DNA from: Gemmatimonadota bacterium
Lineage (GTDB): Bacteria; Gemmatimonadota; Gemmatimonadetes; Gemmatimonadales; Gemmatimonadaceae
Assembly: GCA_018969225.1 (NCBI GenBank)
Contig: JAGWYS010000014.1
Coordinates: 1-32,479, forward strand
Length of the DNA: 32,479 nt
Direction: 5' to 3'
A program made the translations under genes and the position numbers. A model generated the notes under the pieces. It had not been told where the DNA came from. It searched no databases and worked only from the letters and a program-made list of their open reading frames with translations. Positions 14,814 through 22,162 of this stretch are shown here, piece by piece. Numbering within the stretch: position 1 is the stretch's first letter; each line of letters begins with the position of its first letter.

Positions 14814-15981
14814 CCGACGGGCCCTCCTGGGGCGCGGCCGTGTGCGCCGCCGCGTCCCACACGGCCCAGCGCCCCGTGGACCCGAACACCACCGCGCGCC
14901 CCAGCGCCCACTGCAGCGCCACCCCGAAGGCCAGCGCGTCCCGCACCCGCCGCCGGCCGCCAGGCCACAACAGCAGCGCCCCCACCACGCTGGCCGCCGC
15001 CAGCAGCCCCGCCGTGCCCAACGCCGCCAGCAGCGAGGCCAGCTGCGCGGTGGCAGCGGCCAGCAGCAGCAGCATCCACATGGGCGAGGTCAGCCGCGCC
15101 AGCTTGTGCAGGTAGAACGCCCCGCGCACCGGGTTGGCGCGCGTGCGCAGCGCCGGCAGCAGCTGCAGCAGCTGCAGCACCCCGGTCTGCGTGCGGGTCT
15201 TGCGCGTCACCTCCGCCCCCACGTCGAAGGAGCGGCTGTCCCACGCCCTGGCGGCCGGCACCACCCCCACGCGCCACCCCTCCAGCACCAGCCGCATCGG
15301 CACGTACACGTCGTCCAGGATGGTCCCCGGCGGCAGCGGGGCCCACTGTGCCGTGCGCAGGGCGTACACCGCGCCGGTCACCCCGATGCTGGCATGCACC
15401 AGCATCTCCTGCCGGCGCAGGAACCGCTCCAGCGCCCAGTACGCGCGCAGCGGCGACGCGTCAGACGGGAGCACCAGCGTGCCGGATATGGCGCCGAAGT
15501 CGGGGTCCTCGATGGCGGCCACCAGCTCGGGAATCGTCCGGGCGTCAAACCGCTGCGCCGTGTCGGCAAACACCAGCACCTCGGCGTCGGTGGCGGCGCG
15601 CACCCCGGCATTGACGGCGCACGCCTTCCCCCCGGGGGCATCGGCGGCCACGGTGGTGACCGCATCGCCGAAGGGCGCCAGCGCCGCCGCCGCGGGGGCG
15701 GGGTCGCCATCCACCGCCACCACCACCGCCAACCGGTCGCGCGGGTGATCCGATTCCAGGAGGTTCCGCACGCGCGCCACCACCGCCTCGGGGCTCGCGC
15801 GGGTGGCCAGGATGACCGCCACCCGGCGCTGCGCCGCGGCGCGGGGGTCGGGGCGAATGGGGCGCGGGCGCCACTGGGCCCGCACCCACATCACGGCCGG
15901 ATACCCCAGCCAGATGCCAAGCAGCGCGCCGGCGGCCAGGGCGCCGGCCGCCAGCGCCCCCCAGGTCGATGCGACGTCCAT
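14794..15981 (-). CDS. Membrane glycosyltransferase family 2
   Basis: 395-residue processive-type GT2 with an N-terminal membrane segment (LAAGALAAGALLGIWLGYPAV) and two or three hydrophobic segments near the C-terminus. The catalytic core runs from RRVAVILATRAS through GGKACAVNAGV, VLVFADTAQRF (DXD-like, with only one aspartate in the usual place), VTGAVYALR, GTILDDVYVPMRLVLEGWRVG (the acidic ED/DD position) and TRKTRTQTGVLQLL, which replaces the Q/R-x-x-RW loop. It probably extends a polymer or transfers a sugar to a membrane acceptor. Start ATG 15981 has a leaderless-type promoter. The end overlaps asnB by 20 bases tail to tail. Confidence 0.9.
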   Translation of the reverse strand: MDVASTWGALAAGALAAGALLGIWLGYPAVMWVRAQWRPRPIRPDPRAAAQRRVAVILATRASPEAVVARVRNLLESDHPRDRLAVVVAVDGDPAPAAAALAPFGDAVTTVAADAPGGKACAVNAGVRAATDAEVLVFADTAQRFDARTIPELVAAIEDPDFGAISGTLVLPSDASPLRAYWALERFLRRQEMLVHASIGVTGAVYALRTAQWAPLPPGTILDDVYVPMRLVLEGWRVGVVPAARAWDSRSFDVGAEVTRKTRTQTGVLQLLQLLPALRTRANPVRGAFYLHKLARLTSPMWMLLLLAAATAQLASLLAALGTAGLLAAASVVGALLLWPGGRRRVRDALAFGVALQWALGRAVVFGSTGRWAVWDAAAHTAAPQEGPSVTPPRR

Positions 15982-15993
15982 GCCGCCAATCTA
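15982..15993 (-). promoter_or_regulatory. Leaderless-type -10 element
   Basis: Minus-strand TAGATT (15993-15988), six bases GGCGGC, then ATG 15981 of the GT2 gene. Same geometry as four other genes in the window; TAGATT looks like the core consensus. Confidence 0.65.
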
Positions 15994-16162
15994 GCACGCC
16001 TCGCACGTCCCACCGGCGCCCGCTTTGCTTCCGCAGGGCGTACCCCTTAATTGCGATAGCCATGCACCACGCCCCCCCCGACCAGCGCGTCCCTCCCGGG
16101 TCCGCGTGCGGCCGTGCCCGCCGCCCCCGGCCGCCTCGTGCACCCGTCGCAACGGAGGCCCC

Positions 16163-17170
16163 GTGTCCATCGCGGTCGTGATCCCGGTCCGCGACCGGGC
16201 GGCGCTGCTGGAGCGCTGCCTGGGCGCGCTGCGGGAGGCGGCGGCACAGGCGGAGCGCCACGGGGCGGGGCCGGTGCGCGTGGTGGTGGCCGATCACGGG
16301 TCGCGCGACGGGACCGTGGCGGTGGCCGAGCGCTTCGCGCCGCTGGTGTCGGTGGCGCACAGCCGCGCGCGCACCGTGGCCGGCGTGCGCAACGACGGCG
16401 CCGCCGCGGCGGAGGCCGCCCTGGACCCGGCGCTGCTGGTGTTCCTCGACGCCGACTGCATCGTGCCGCCGGGTTTTCTCGTGGCCTGTGGCGAGGTGCT
16501 CGCCGAAACCGGGGGCGCCGCCGCGGGGTGCGAGGTGGTCTCCCCCGCCGACGGCCACTGGACCGAGCGCACCTGGGACGCCATCCACCGCCCCGGGGGC
16601 GACGGCCGCCGGTACTTCATCAACTCGGCCTGCTTCGCCGTGCGCAGCGCGTGGTTCCGGCGCATCGGGGGGTGGGACGCGGAGCGCACCACCAGCGAGG
16701 ACGTGGACATCTGCCGGCGGCTCACCATCGCCGGCGGACGCATGGACCAGTCGGAACGGCTGGCCGTGCTGCACCTGGGGAACCCGCAGTCGGTGGCCGG
16801 CGTCTATCGCCGCGTCCGCTGGCACAGCGAGGGGGTGGCTGAGCGCGGCCGGGCGGTGCAGTGGTCGCGCTACATGGTGGCCACGCTGGGGCACGCGCTG
16901 CTGGCGGTGGGCGGCACCGGCGCGGCCGCGTGGCTGCTGTGGCACGGGGACGCGGCGCGCGCCGCGCTGGCGCTGGTGGCCGGCTGGTTCCTGATGCCGC
17001 TGCTGTTCGTGGTCGCGCGCGCCGTGCAGTACCGCCGCTGGATGCCGTGGATGGCGGGCACGGCGCTCATGGCCATCACCTTCCCGGCGCGCCTGCACGG
17101 CATGGCCCGGGGGTGGTGGCGCAGCGTGCGCCGCCGCGCGGCGGCCACGACGCCTCCCGTGGCCGCGTGA
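16163..17170 (+). CDS. Glycosyltransferase family 2
   Basis: 335 residues. The start is GTG 16163, chosen because GGAGG lies five bases upstream and because the GT2 fold begins at once with VSIAVVIPVRDRAALLERCL. Further motifs: VVVADHGSRDGTVAVAE, VRNDGA, LLVFLDADCIVPPGF (DXD metal site), FINSACFAVRSAWFRRIGGWD and TTSEDVDICRRLTIAGG (acidic general-base position). A C-terminal pair of hydrophobic stretches (GHALLAVGGTGAAAWLLW and VAGWFLMPLLFVVARA) anchors it in the membrane. It overlaps the VanZ-like gene by four bases (GTGA), so the two are translationally coupled. The 181-bp divergent spacer upstream contains an AT-richer TTAATTG near 16050 as a possible promoter. Confidence 0.92.
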   Translation: MSIAVVIPVRDRAALLERCLGALREAAAQAERHGAGPVRVVVADHGSRDGTVAVAERFAPLVSVAHSRARTVAGVRNDGAAAAEAALDPALLVFLDADCIVPPGFLVACGEVLAETGGAAAGCEVVSPADGHWTERTWDAIHRPGGDGRRYFINSACFAVRSAWFRRIGGWDAERTTSEDVDICRRLTIAGGRMDQSERLAVLHLGNPQSVAGVYRRVRWHSEGVAERGRAVQWSRYMVATLGHALLAVGGTGAAAWLLWHGDAARAALALVAGWFLMPLLFVVARAVQYRRWMPWMAGTALMAITFPARLHGMARGWWRSVRRRAAATTPPVAA

Positions 17171-18492
17171 ACCCTGTCCGGGGCGCCACCGCGCGCCTGG
17201 TGGGGTGGGGTGGGGTGGCGGCCAGCGTGGCGCTCATCCTGCGGGCCACGCTGGGGGGAGACTTCAGCATCCCGCCCGTGCGCATCCCCGGCGCGTGGTG
17301 CCTGGTGTGCGGCCCCGGGTGGCTGATGGACGCCGTGAGCAACGTGGTGCTCTTCCTCCCGCTGGGGGGATCGCTGGCAGTGGCCGGAGTGCGCGCAGGC
17401 CCCGCCGCCGCCCTGGCCGCGCTGCTGTCGCTCACGGTGGAGGCGCTGCAGGCCGCCGGCATCCCACCCCTGCGCTCCCCCTCGCTGGCCGACCTGGTCA
17501 CCAACACCACGGGGGGCGCGGCCGGCGCGCTCCTGGTGCAGGTGGCGCCCCTCCTCCTGGCCCCCACCCGGGTGGTAGCCAGGCGCCTGCTGGCCGGGTG
17601 GATGGCCGGCGTGCTGGGCACGCTGGCGCTCACCACCGTGGCGCTGCAGCCGCCCGTGGTGACGGGTGACCCGGGGCCGTGGACCGCGGCCCGCAGCCCC
17701 TCCACCCACGCGCCGGGGTATGGCTGGTATGGGGGCGTCCTCGAGGAGGTCCGGGTCAACGGGCACGCGGACCCCCCGCGCGGGGGTGGTCCCGTGGTGC
17801 TGGTCACCAGCGGCCGCCCGGCGGCGGTGCACGTGTCGGCCACGCTTCGTGGACGCGACCCGCGCGCCTACCAGCGGGCCATGGTGTTCCTCCACACCCC
17901 TGGGGACACCATCCCCTATGCGCTCCTCAGCCAGCACGGCCGCGACCTGCGGTGGGAGCTGCGCACCCGGGGCTACGCCTGGGGATTGTTCACCCCGTCG
18001 GTGCGGCTGCGCTCGGCGCTTCCCGAAGTGGCCGCAGGCGGCATCCCGCCCCTCCGCATCGACGCGCAGGGGGGCAACGGACGGCTCTGGCTGGCGGCGC
18101 AGCCGGCGCCCGACGCCCCCGTCCATCACGTGGAGGCGCAGCTCTCCCCCGGCGCCGGCTGGGTGCTGCTGCAGAGCGTGGTCCGGCTGTCGGACCCCAT
18201 GGCCCCCGTGGTGCGGTTGGCCTGGTACCTGGTGCTGCTGGCCCCGTTGGCCTACTGGAGCCGCTGGGTGGGTGTCGCGCGGGCGGTGGCTTCCGTCGCC
18301 CTCGTGGTGGCCGGGGTGGCAGGTGCCGCGTGGGCGGGAGGGCTCCCCCTCCCCGATGCCGCCGACTGGGGATCCATGGGCGTGGCCGGCGCCGCGGGGC
18401 TGGTGGGCGGATGGATGGGCGGACGTGGGCGCTCGGGGCCAGCGGGGAGGGCCCGCGCCGGCACGGCGGCCCGGGCCGGGGCGCCCATGTAG
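17167..18492 (+). CDS. VanZ-like membrane protein with a beta-rich ectodomain
   Basis: 441 residues, starting at GTG 17167 inside the stop of the GT2 gene. The first 140 residues carry the VanZ-family signature: DAVSNVVLFLPLGGSLA, SLTVEALQAAGIPPLRSPSLADLVTNTTGGAAGALL (E-x-LQ, D-x3-NT-x-G). VanZ itself lowers teicoplanin sensitivity by an unknown route, and many VanZ-like proteins sit in polysaccharide loci. Residues of about 165-345 form a soluble segment (YGWYGGVLEEVRVN, VHVSATLRG, AQLSPGAGWVLLQSVV) that reads like a LamG/concanavalin-type sandwich. Two more membrane segments follow. The last 241 bases overlap the convergent acyltransferase gene. Function is unknown; a glycan-linked envelope role is inferred. 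Confidence 0.8.
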   Translation: MNPVRGATARLVGWGGVAASVALILRATLGGDFSIPPVRIPGAWCLVCGPGWLMDAVSNVVLFLPLGGSLAVAGVRAGPAAALAALLSLTVEALQAAGIPPLRSPSLADLVTNTTGGAAGALLVQVAPLLLAPTRVVARRLLAGWMAGVLGTLALTTVALQPPVVTGDPGPWTAARSPSTHAPGYGWYGGVLEEVRVNGHADPPRGGGPVVLVTSGRPAAVHVSATLRGRDPRAYQRAMVFLHTPGDTIPYALLSQHGRDLRWELRTRGYAWGLFTPSVRLRSALPEVAAGGIPPLRIDAQGGNGRLWLAAQPAPDAPVHHVEAQLSPGAGWVLLQSVVRLSDPMAPVVRLAWYLVLLAPLAYWSRWVGVARAVASVALVVAGVAGAAWAGGLPLPDAADWGSMGVAGAAGLVGGWMGGRGRSGPAGRARAGTAARAGAPM

Positions 18493-19175
18493 CAGTGCCC
18501 CGCCGCCAACGTGCGGAACTTGGGCACCACCGTCAGCGCCCCCACCTGCGCCCCGGGTTCGGCGGTCACGCCAATCCCCACCACGCTCCCGGTCCCCACC
18601 AGCACGCCGGCCCCCAGCCGCACCCGCGCCGTCTTCAGCACGCCGCGCTCCACCACGTGCCCCGACACATGCGCGTCGGAGCCGATCACCACGCCGTCGC
18701 CGAACTCGAGCAGGTTGTGGTCCATCAGCGCCAGGCTGTTCACCCACACCCCGCGCCCCAGGCGCGCCCCGTTGAGGCGCAGGTACCAGCTCCACGCGGG
18801 CGTGGAGCGAAAGGCCGGGCCGGCGAAGACGCGCACCACGTGGATGGTCATCAGGTAGCGGGCCCAGGTGAGCACCGCCCAGCTCCCGGCCATCACCGGC
18901 TCCTTGAGCCCGCTGGCCGTGCGCCACCCCAGCAGCCGCGTCGCGCCCGCGGTACAGATCATGAGGAGGAAGGCCCCCAGCAGGTACAGCGGCACGAACG
19001 CCAGCGCCGCGAGCGCCAGCCGCTGCCAATCCGGGAGCGGCCACGTCCCCTGCCACGCCACGAACGCCACGGCGGGGAGGACGGCGATCCCCAGCAGGAC
19101 CGTCTCCACCACCGCCACCGTCAGCGTCGCCCATGCGATCCGCCCCGCCCGTCGCCACCACCATGCCGTGTGCAT
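18252..19175 (-). CDS. Membrane-anchored left-handed beta-helix (hexapeptide-repeat) acyltransferase
   Basis: 307 residues. The first 115 contain three or four hydrophobic segments (AWATLTVAVVETVLLGIAVLPAV, LALAALAFVPLYLLGAFLL). The next 110 form hexapeptide turns (GARLGRGVWVNSLAL, LEFGDGVVIGSDAHVSGHVVERGVLKTARVRLGAGVLVGTGSVVGIGVTAEPGAQVGALTVV, written as one region 18500-18780) and end in CYMGAPARA, the usual acetyltransferase finish. The layout resembles the C-terminal half of Pls/PosA-type synthetases. A good GGAGG precedes ATG 19175. From about residue 230 on, the protein is a Pro/Ala-rich tail read opposite the VanZ-like gene, probably little more than read-through to the first stop. Likely role: acylating a glycan or lipid carrier. 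Confidence 0.82.
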   Translation of the reverse strand: MHTAWWWRRAGRIAWATLTVAVVETVLLGIAVLPAVAFVAWQGTWPLPDWQRLALAALAFVPLYLLGAFLLMICTAGATRLLGWRTASGLKEPVMAGSWAVLTWARYLMTIHVVRVFAGPAFRSTPAWSWYLRLNGARLGRGVWVNSLALMDHNLLEFGDGVVIGSDAHVSGHVVERGVLKTARVRLGAGVLVGTGSVVGIGVTAEPGAQVGALTVVPKFRTLAAGHCYMGAPARAAVPARALPAGPERPRPPIHPPTSPAAPATPMDPQSAASGRGSPPAHAAPATPATTRATEATARATPTQRLQ

Positions 19176-19927
19176 CGCCGGTCCCTCCGGCCGCCACCGT
19201 GCACGGATCGGGCCCGCCGCTCCTGTACGTCCCCGGGCTCGACGGCACCGGGCTCCTGTTCTACCGGCAGGTGCGCGCGCTGCAGCACCGCTTCACCGTC
19301 ATCACCCCGCGGCTGCGCGACGAGGCGCGCACCCTGGACGCGCTGGTGGCCGACCTTCGGCACCACCTGGACGCCACCGCCGGCGCGGAGCCCGCGGTGC
19401 TGGTGGGCGAGTCGTTCGGCGGTGCGCTGGCCATGGCCTTCGCGCTGGCGCACCCCGGGCGCGTGCGCGCGCTGGTGGTGCTCAACTCCTTCCCGCGCGT
19501 GCGCAACCGGCTGGCGCTCCGGGCCGCCAGGGCCGCCACCGCCGTCCTGCCCTGGGGGGCGATGGCGCTGGTGCGGCGCCTCACCGCCTTTCGCCTGCAC
19601 TCGGGACACACGCATCAGGACGAGGTGCGCCGCTTCCTCGTGCTCACCGCCCGCACCACCCGCACCGGCTATCGCAACCGGTTGCGCATGCTGACCGGAT
19701 GCGACCTCCGCGCGCGGCTGCCGCAGCTGGCGGTCCCCACGCTCTTCCTGGCCGCCGACCGCGACCGCCTGCTCCCGTCCCTGCGCGAGGCGCGGGAGAT
19801 GGCCCGGCTGGTGCCGGGGGCCGTGCTGCAGGTGCTGGAGGGGCACGGGCACAGCTGCTTCCTGGCCGAGTCGGTGGACCTCGACGCCATCCTGCGCGGC
19901 TGGGAGGGGGGCGGGCTCGTCCCCTGA
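19133..19927 (+). CDS. Alpha/beta-hydrolase-fold enzyme
   Basis: Up to 264 residues. The core is clear: PLLYVPGLDGTGLLFYRQ (oxyanion strand and loop), nucleophile elbow VGESFGGALA with S94, acid in LFLAADRDRLLPS, and histidine in EGHGHSCFLAES. The substrate is not evident; thioesterase, esterase and lipase-like members all share this pattern. The start is unsure: ATG 19133 and ATG 19163 both lie inside the 5' end of the divergent acyltransferase gene, whereas GTG 19199 would avoid the overlap and still keep the fold, which begins around residue 25. No Shine-Dalgarno supports any of them. The Rieske oxygenase gene follows 24 bases later but has its own promoter-like hexamer. Confidence 0.85.
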   Translation: MRSAPPVATTMPCASPVPPAATVHGSGPPLLYVPGLDGTGLLFYRQVRALQHRFTVITPRLRDEARTLDALVADLRHHLDATAGAEPAVLVGESFGGALAMAFALAHPGRVRALVVLNSFPRVRNRLALRAARAATAVLPWGAMALVRRLTAFRLHSGHTHQDEVRRFLVLTARTTRTGYRNRLRMLTGCDLRARLPQLAVPTLFLAADRDRLLPSLREAREMARLVPGAVLQVLEGHGHSCFLAESVDLDAILRGWEGGGLVP

Positions 19928-19939
19928 GCGCCGGGGGCG

Positions 19940-19951
19940 CAGATTGTCGGC
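19940..19951 (+). promoter_or_regulatory. Leaderless-type -10 element of the Rieske oxygenase gene
   Basis: CAGATT (19940-19945), six bases GTCGGC, then ATG 19952. It lies in the 24-bp gap after the hydrolase gene, so the oxygenase can be transcribed separately. Same geometry as at 2877, 12882, 15982 and 27348. Confidence 0.6.
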
Positions 19952-21037
19952 ATGGCCCCCGTCTTCCCCTTCGACCCCGACATCGCGCGCGCCGCCACCA
20001 TCCCGGCGCGGCTCTACCACGACCCCGTCTACCTGGAGCTGGAGCAGGCGCGCGTGTTCGCCGCCACCTGGCAGCTGGTGGGGCACCTGGGGCAGCTGGC
20101 GGCCACCGGCGACTTCCTCACCGCCACCGTGGGGCGCGACAGCATCGTGGTGCTGCGCGACGGCGACGCGCTGCGCGGCTTCCACAACGTGTGCCTGCAC
20201 CGGGCGGGGCCCGTGGCGCACGGCTGCGGGCGGCGGCAGACGCTGCAGTGCCGCTACCACGGGTGGAGCTACGGGCTGGACGGGCGGCTGCTGCGCACCC
20301 CGGGGATGGAGGGGTGCGAGGGGTTCCGCCCCGAGGAGATGCGCCTCGTGCCGGTGGCGGTGGCGGCGTGGGGACCGCTGGTGTTCGTGAACCTCGACGG
20401 CAAGGCGCCGCCGCTGGCCGAGGTGCTGGAGGACATCCCGCAGCGCGTGGCGCCCTTCCGCTGCGAGGGGATGCGCCACGTGATGACGCGCAGCTGGGAC
20501 ATCGCGTGCAACTGGAAGGTGTACGTGGACAACTACCTCGAGGGGTACCATGTCCCCGTGGTGCATCCGCAGCTGCACAAGGAGCTGGACATGGACCACT
20601 ACCGGGTGGAGCCGCGCCGCTACGTGTCGCTGCAGCACGCGCCGCTGCGCCCGGTGCACGGCGGCCATGGCGAGCGGCGCTACGACCCGGCCGCCACCGA
20701 CACCCCCGAGGCCGTGTACGCGTGGCTGTTCCCCAACACCATGCTGAACGTGTACCTGGGGCAGATGCAGACCAACGCGGTCATCCCCGTCGGCCCCGAC
20801 CGGTGCCGCGTGGTGTTCGACTGGTACGCCACCGAGCCGCCGGCCGACCCGGCCACCGACCCGGCCTGGACGCGCCTCACCGAGTTCAGCGCGCTGGTGC
20901 AGGACGAGGACATCGCCATCTGCGAGGCGGTCCAGCGGAACCTCCGCTCGCGCGTCTATGACCGCGGGCGGTACGCCCCCCGCCACGAGAACGGGGTGCA
21001 CCATTTCCACGGGCTGCTGCACGAGTTCCTGACCTGA
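19952..21037 (+). CDS. Rieske [2Fe-2S] ring-hydroxylating-type oxygenase, alpha subunit
   Basis: 361-residue non-haem iron oxygenase subunit. Rieske centre: C81-L-H83 and C100-R-Y-H103, giving C-x-H-x16-C-x2-H. Mononuclear iron site: NWKVYVDNYLEGYHVPVVHP with H200 and H205, and a late acidic residue in the block VQDEDIAICEAVQRNL. Such enzymes hydroxylate or demethylate aromatic rings, quaternary amines or sterols with electrons from a separate reductase. No reductase or ferredoxin is next to it. The late block is shared with quaternary-amine and choline-type members, but substrate cannot be assigned. ATG 19952 is supported by the promoter spacing. Neighbours are an alpha/beta hydrolase and the J/PilZ protein; a functional link to the glycan locus is not evident. 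Confidence 0.93.
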   Translation: MAPVFPFDPDIARAATIPARLYHDPVYLELEQARVFAATWQLVGHLGQLAATGDFLTATVGRDSIVVLRDGDALRGFHNVCLHRAGPVAHGCGRRQTLQCRYHGWSYGLDGRLLRTPGMEGCEGFRPEEMRLVPVAVAAWGPLVFVNLDGKAPPLAEVLEDIPQRVAPFRCEGMRHVMTRSWDIACNWKVYVDNYLEGYHVPVVHPQLHKELDMDHYRVEPRRYVSLQHAPLRPVHGGHGERRYDPAATDTPEAVYAWLFPNTMLNVYLGQMQTNAVIPVGPDRCRVVFDWYATEPPADPATDPAWTRLTEFSALVQDEDIAICEAVQRNLRSRVYDRGRYAPRHENGVHHFHGLLHEFLT

Positions 21038-21140
21038 GGGGCGCGCGGGGGGTGTGCCCTCCCCCGCCCCTTGCGCGTCAGGAGGGGTGACGGCGGGAGC
21101 GCCCCGCCACGCCCGGTCCGCCTGTGCCACCCCTGACGCC

Positions 21141-22112
21141 ATGTCGCTGAACCGCCGCAACTACTACCGGATGCTGTACGTCCAGCCGGACGCGCCCTTC
21201 CCGGTGATCAAGGCCGCCTACCGTACCTTGGCGGTCGCCGAGGAGCGCGCCACGGGAAGCACCTCCGCCCTCCTCACCGAGGCGTACACGGTGCTGTCGG
21301 ACCCGGTGCTGCGGGCGGCCTACGATGCCAAGACCACGGTGCGGACGCGCCACTCGCCCATGCCGGCATCGGCGCGGGCGACGGTGTCGGCGACGGTGTC
21401 GGCGGCGGCCGAGGACGGGCCGCCCACCCTGACCGTCATGCCCCCCCGGCACCCGATGGCCACGGGGATCGGCGCGCGGCGCCCCCAGCCCTCGCCAGCG
21501 CCGGCCCCCACCCCCCGGGCGCCTGGCCACGCGGCGCCAGCGGCGAAGGCGGCACCGACTCCGCAGGCCCCGGCGGCTCCGGCTCCGGCAGTGGCGCCAC
21601 CACCGGCCCCGGCAGCGGCAGCCCACGGCACCAAGGCGGCCCCGCCCTCCGCGGAGCGCTCAGCGCCGTCAGGCAAGTCCCCCGCCGAGGGGGCGCAAGC
21701 CGCCTCCGTGGCCTGCCCCATGTGCCAAACCCCCCGGACGGGGCGCGTCACCGCCGACACGCGCTGCGCCAAGTGCCAGGCCCCGCTGGCACCCATCACG
21801 CGCCCCTCTCGGCCGCGGGCTGCGGCGGGGAACGAGCGCCGCGTCATCCCCCGGGTGGGGCGCACCGACTGGGCCACCCTGCAGGCCCCGTGGAACGCCG
21901 AGCCCGTCCGGGTGCGGCTGCGCGACCTCTCCGCCGACGGGATCAGCGTGTACAGCTCCACCCGGATCGCCCCGGGCACCCGGGTGCGCATCGGCAACGA
22001 GCGCTTCGACCTGGTGGCCACCGTGGTGGGGTGCCGGACCGTCCGGCACGTGTACTCGCTGCACGCCCGCCTCGAAACCGCGTGGGTGGCGCCCAAGGCG
22101 GCCGCCAGCTAG
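21141..22112 (+). CDS. Degenerate J-domain, zinc-ribbon and PilZ protein (predicted c-di-GMP effector)
   Basis: 323 residues in three parts. Residues 6-63 look like a J-domain (NYYRMLYVQPDAPFPVIKAAYRTLA, then LLTEAYTVLSDPVLRAAYD), but the HPD tripeptide needed to stimulate DnaK is missing; VAEERATGS stands there. Residues 65-185 are an Ala/Pro linker. C192, C195, C209 and C212 form a zinc-ribbon-like CxxC pair. Residues 231-315 are a PilZ domain with R-x3-R (R234 to R238) and D-x-S-x2-G (DLSADG, 262-267), the two motifs that grip c-di-GMP. ATG 21141 starts directly before the J-like region. It likely binds c-di-GMP and signals through a partner met by the J-like domain. The 103-bp gap upstream has a GGCGGG/CCCGCC hairpin, possibly ending the oxygenase transcript. 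Confidence 0.85.
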   Translation: MSLNRRNYYRMLYVQPDAPFPVIKAAYRTLAVAEERATGSTSALLTEAYTVLSDPVLRAAYDAKTTVRTRHSPMPASARATVSATVSAAAEDGPPTLTVMPPRHPMATGIGARRPQPSPAPAPTPRAPGHAAPAAKAAPTPQAPAAPAPAVAPPPAPAAAAHGTKAAPPSAERSAPSGKSPAEGAQAASVACPMCQTPRTGRVTADTRCAKCQAPLAPITRPSRPRAAAGNERRVIPRVGRTDWATLQAPWNAEPVRVRLRDLSADGISVYSSTRIAPGTRVRIGNERFDLVATVVGCRTVRHVYSLHARLETAWVAPKAAAS

Positions 22113-22122
22113 CCGCCAGCAG

Positions 22123-22146
22123 CGGCCGGCGGGCGCCCCCCGGCCG
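22123..22146. terminator. Hairpin between convergent genes
   Basis: CGGCCGG (22123-22129) and CCGGCCG (22140-22146) pair around a ten-base loop that can itself pair in part. It lies in the 50-bp gap between the stops of the PilZ gene and the amidohydrolase gene. No U-tract on either strand, so the call rests on position and stem. Confidence 0.4.
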
Positions 22147-22162
22147 TCGCCAGCGCCGCGCG

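Noticed and set aside
16061-16180. ATG in the leader of the GT2 gene as an upstream small ORF
   Set aside because: Its codons are Pro/Arg-rich without pattern, no Shine-Dalgarno precedes it, and the GTG 16163 start has a clear GGAGG.
16870-19248. A 792-residue minus-strand frame opposite the VanZ-like gene
   Set aside because: Same antisense artefact; the VanZ signature and hexapeptide repeats are in other frames.
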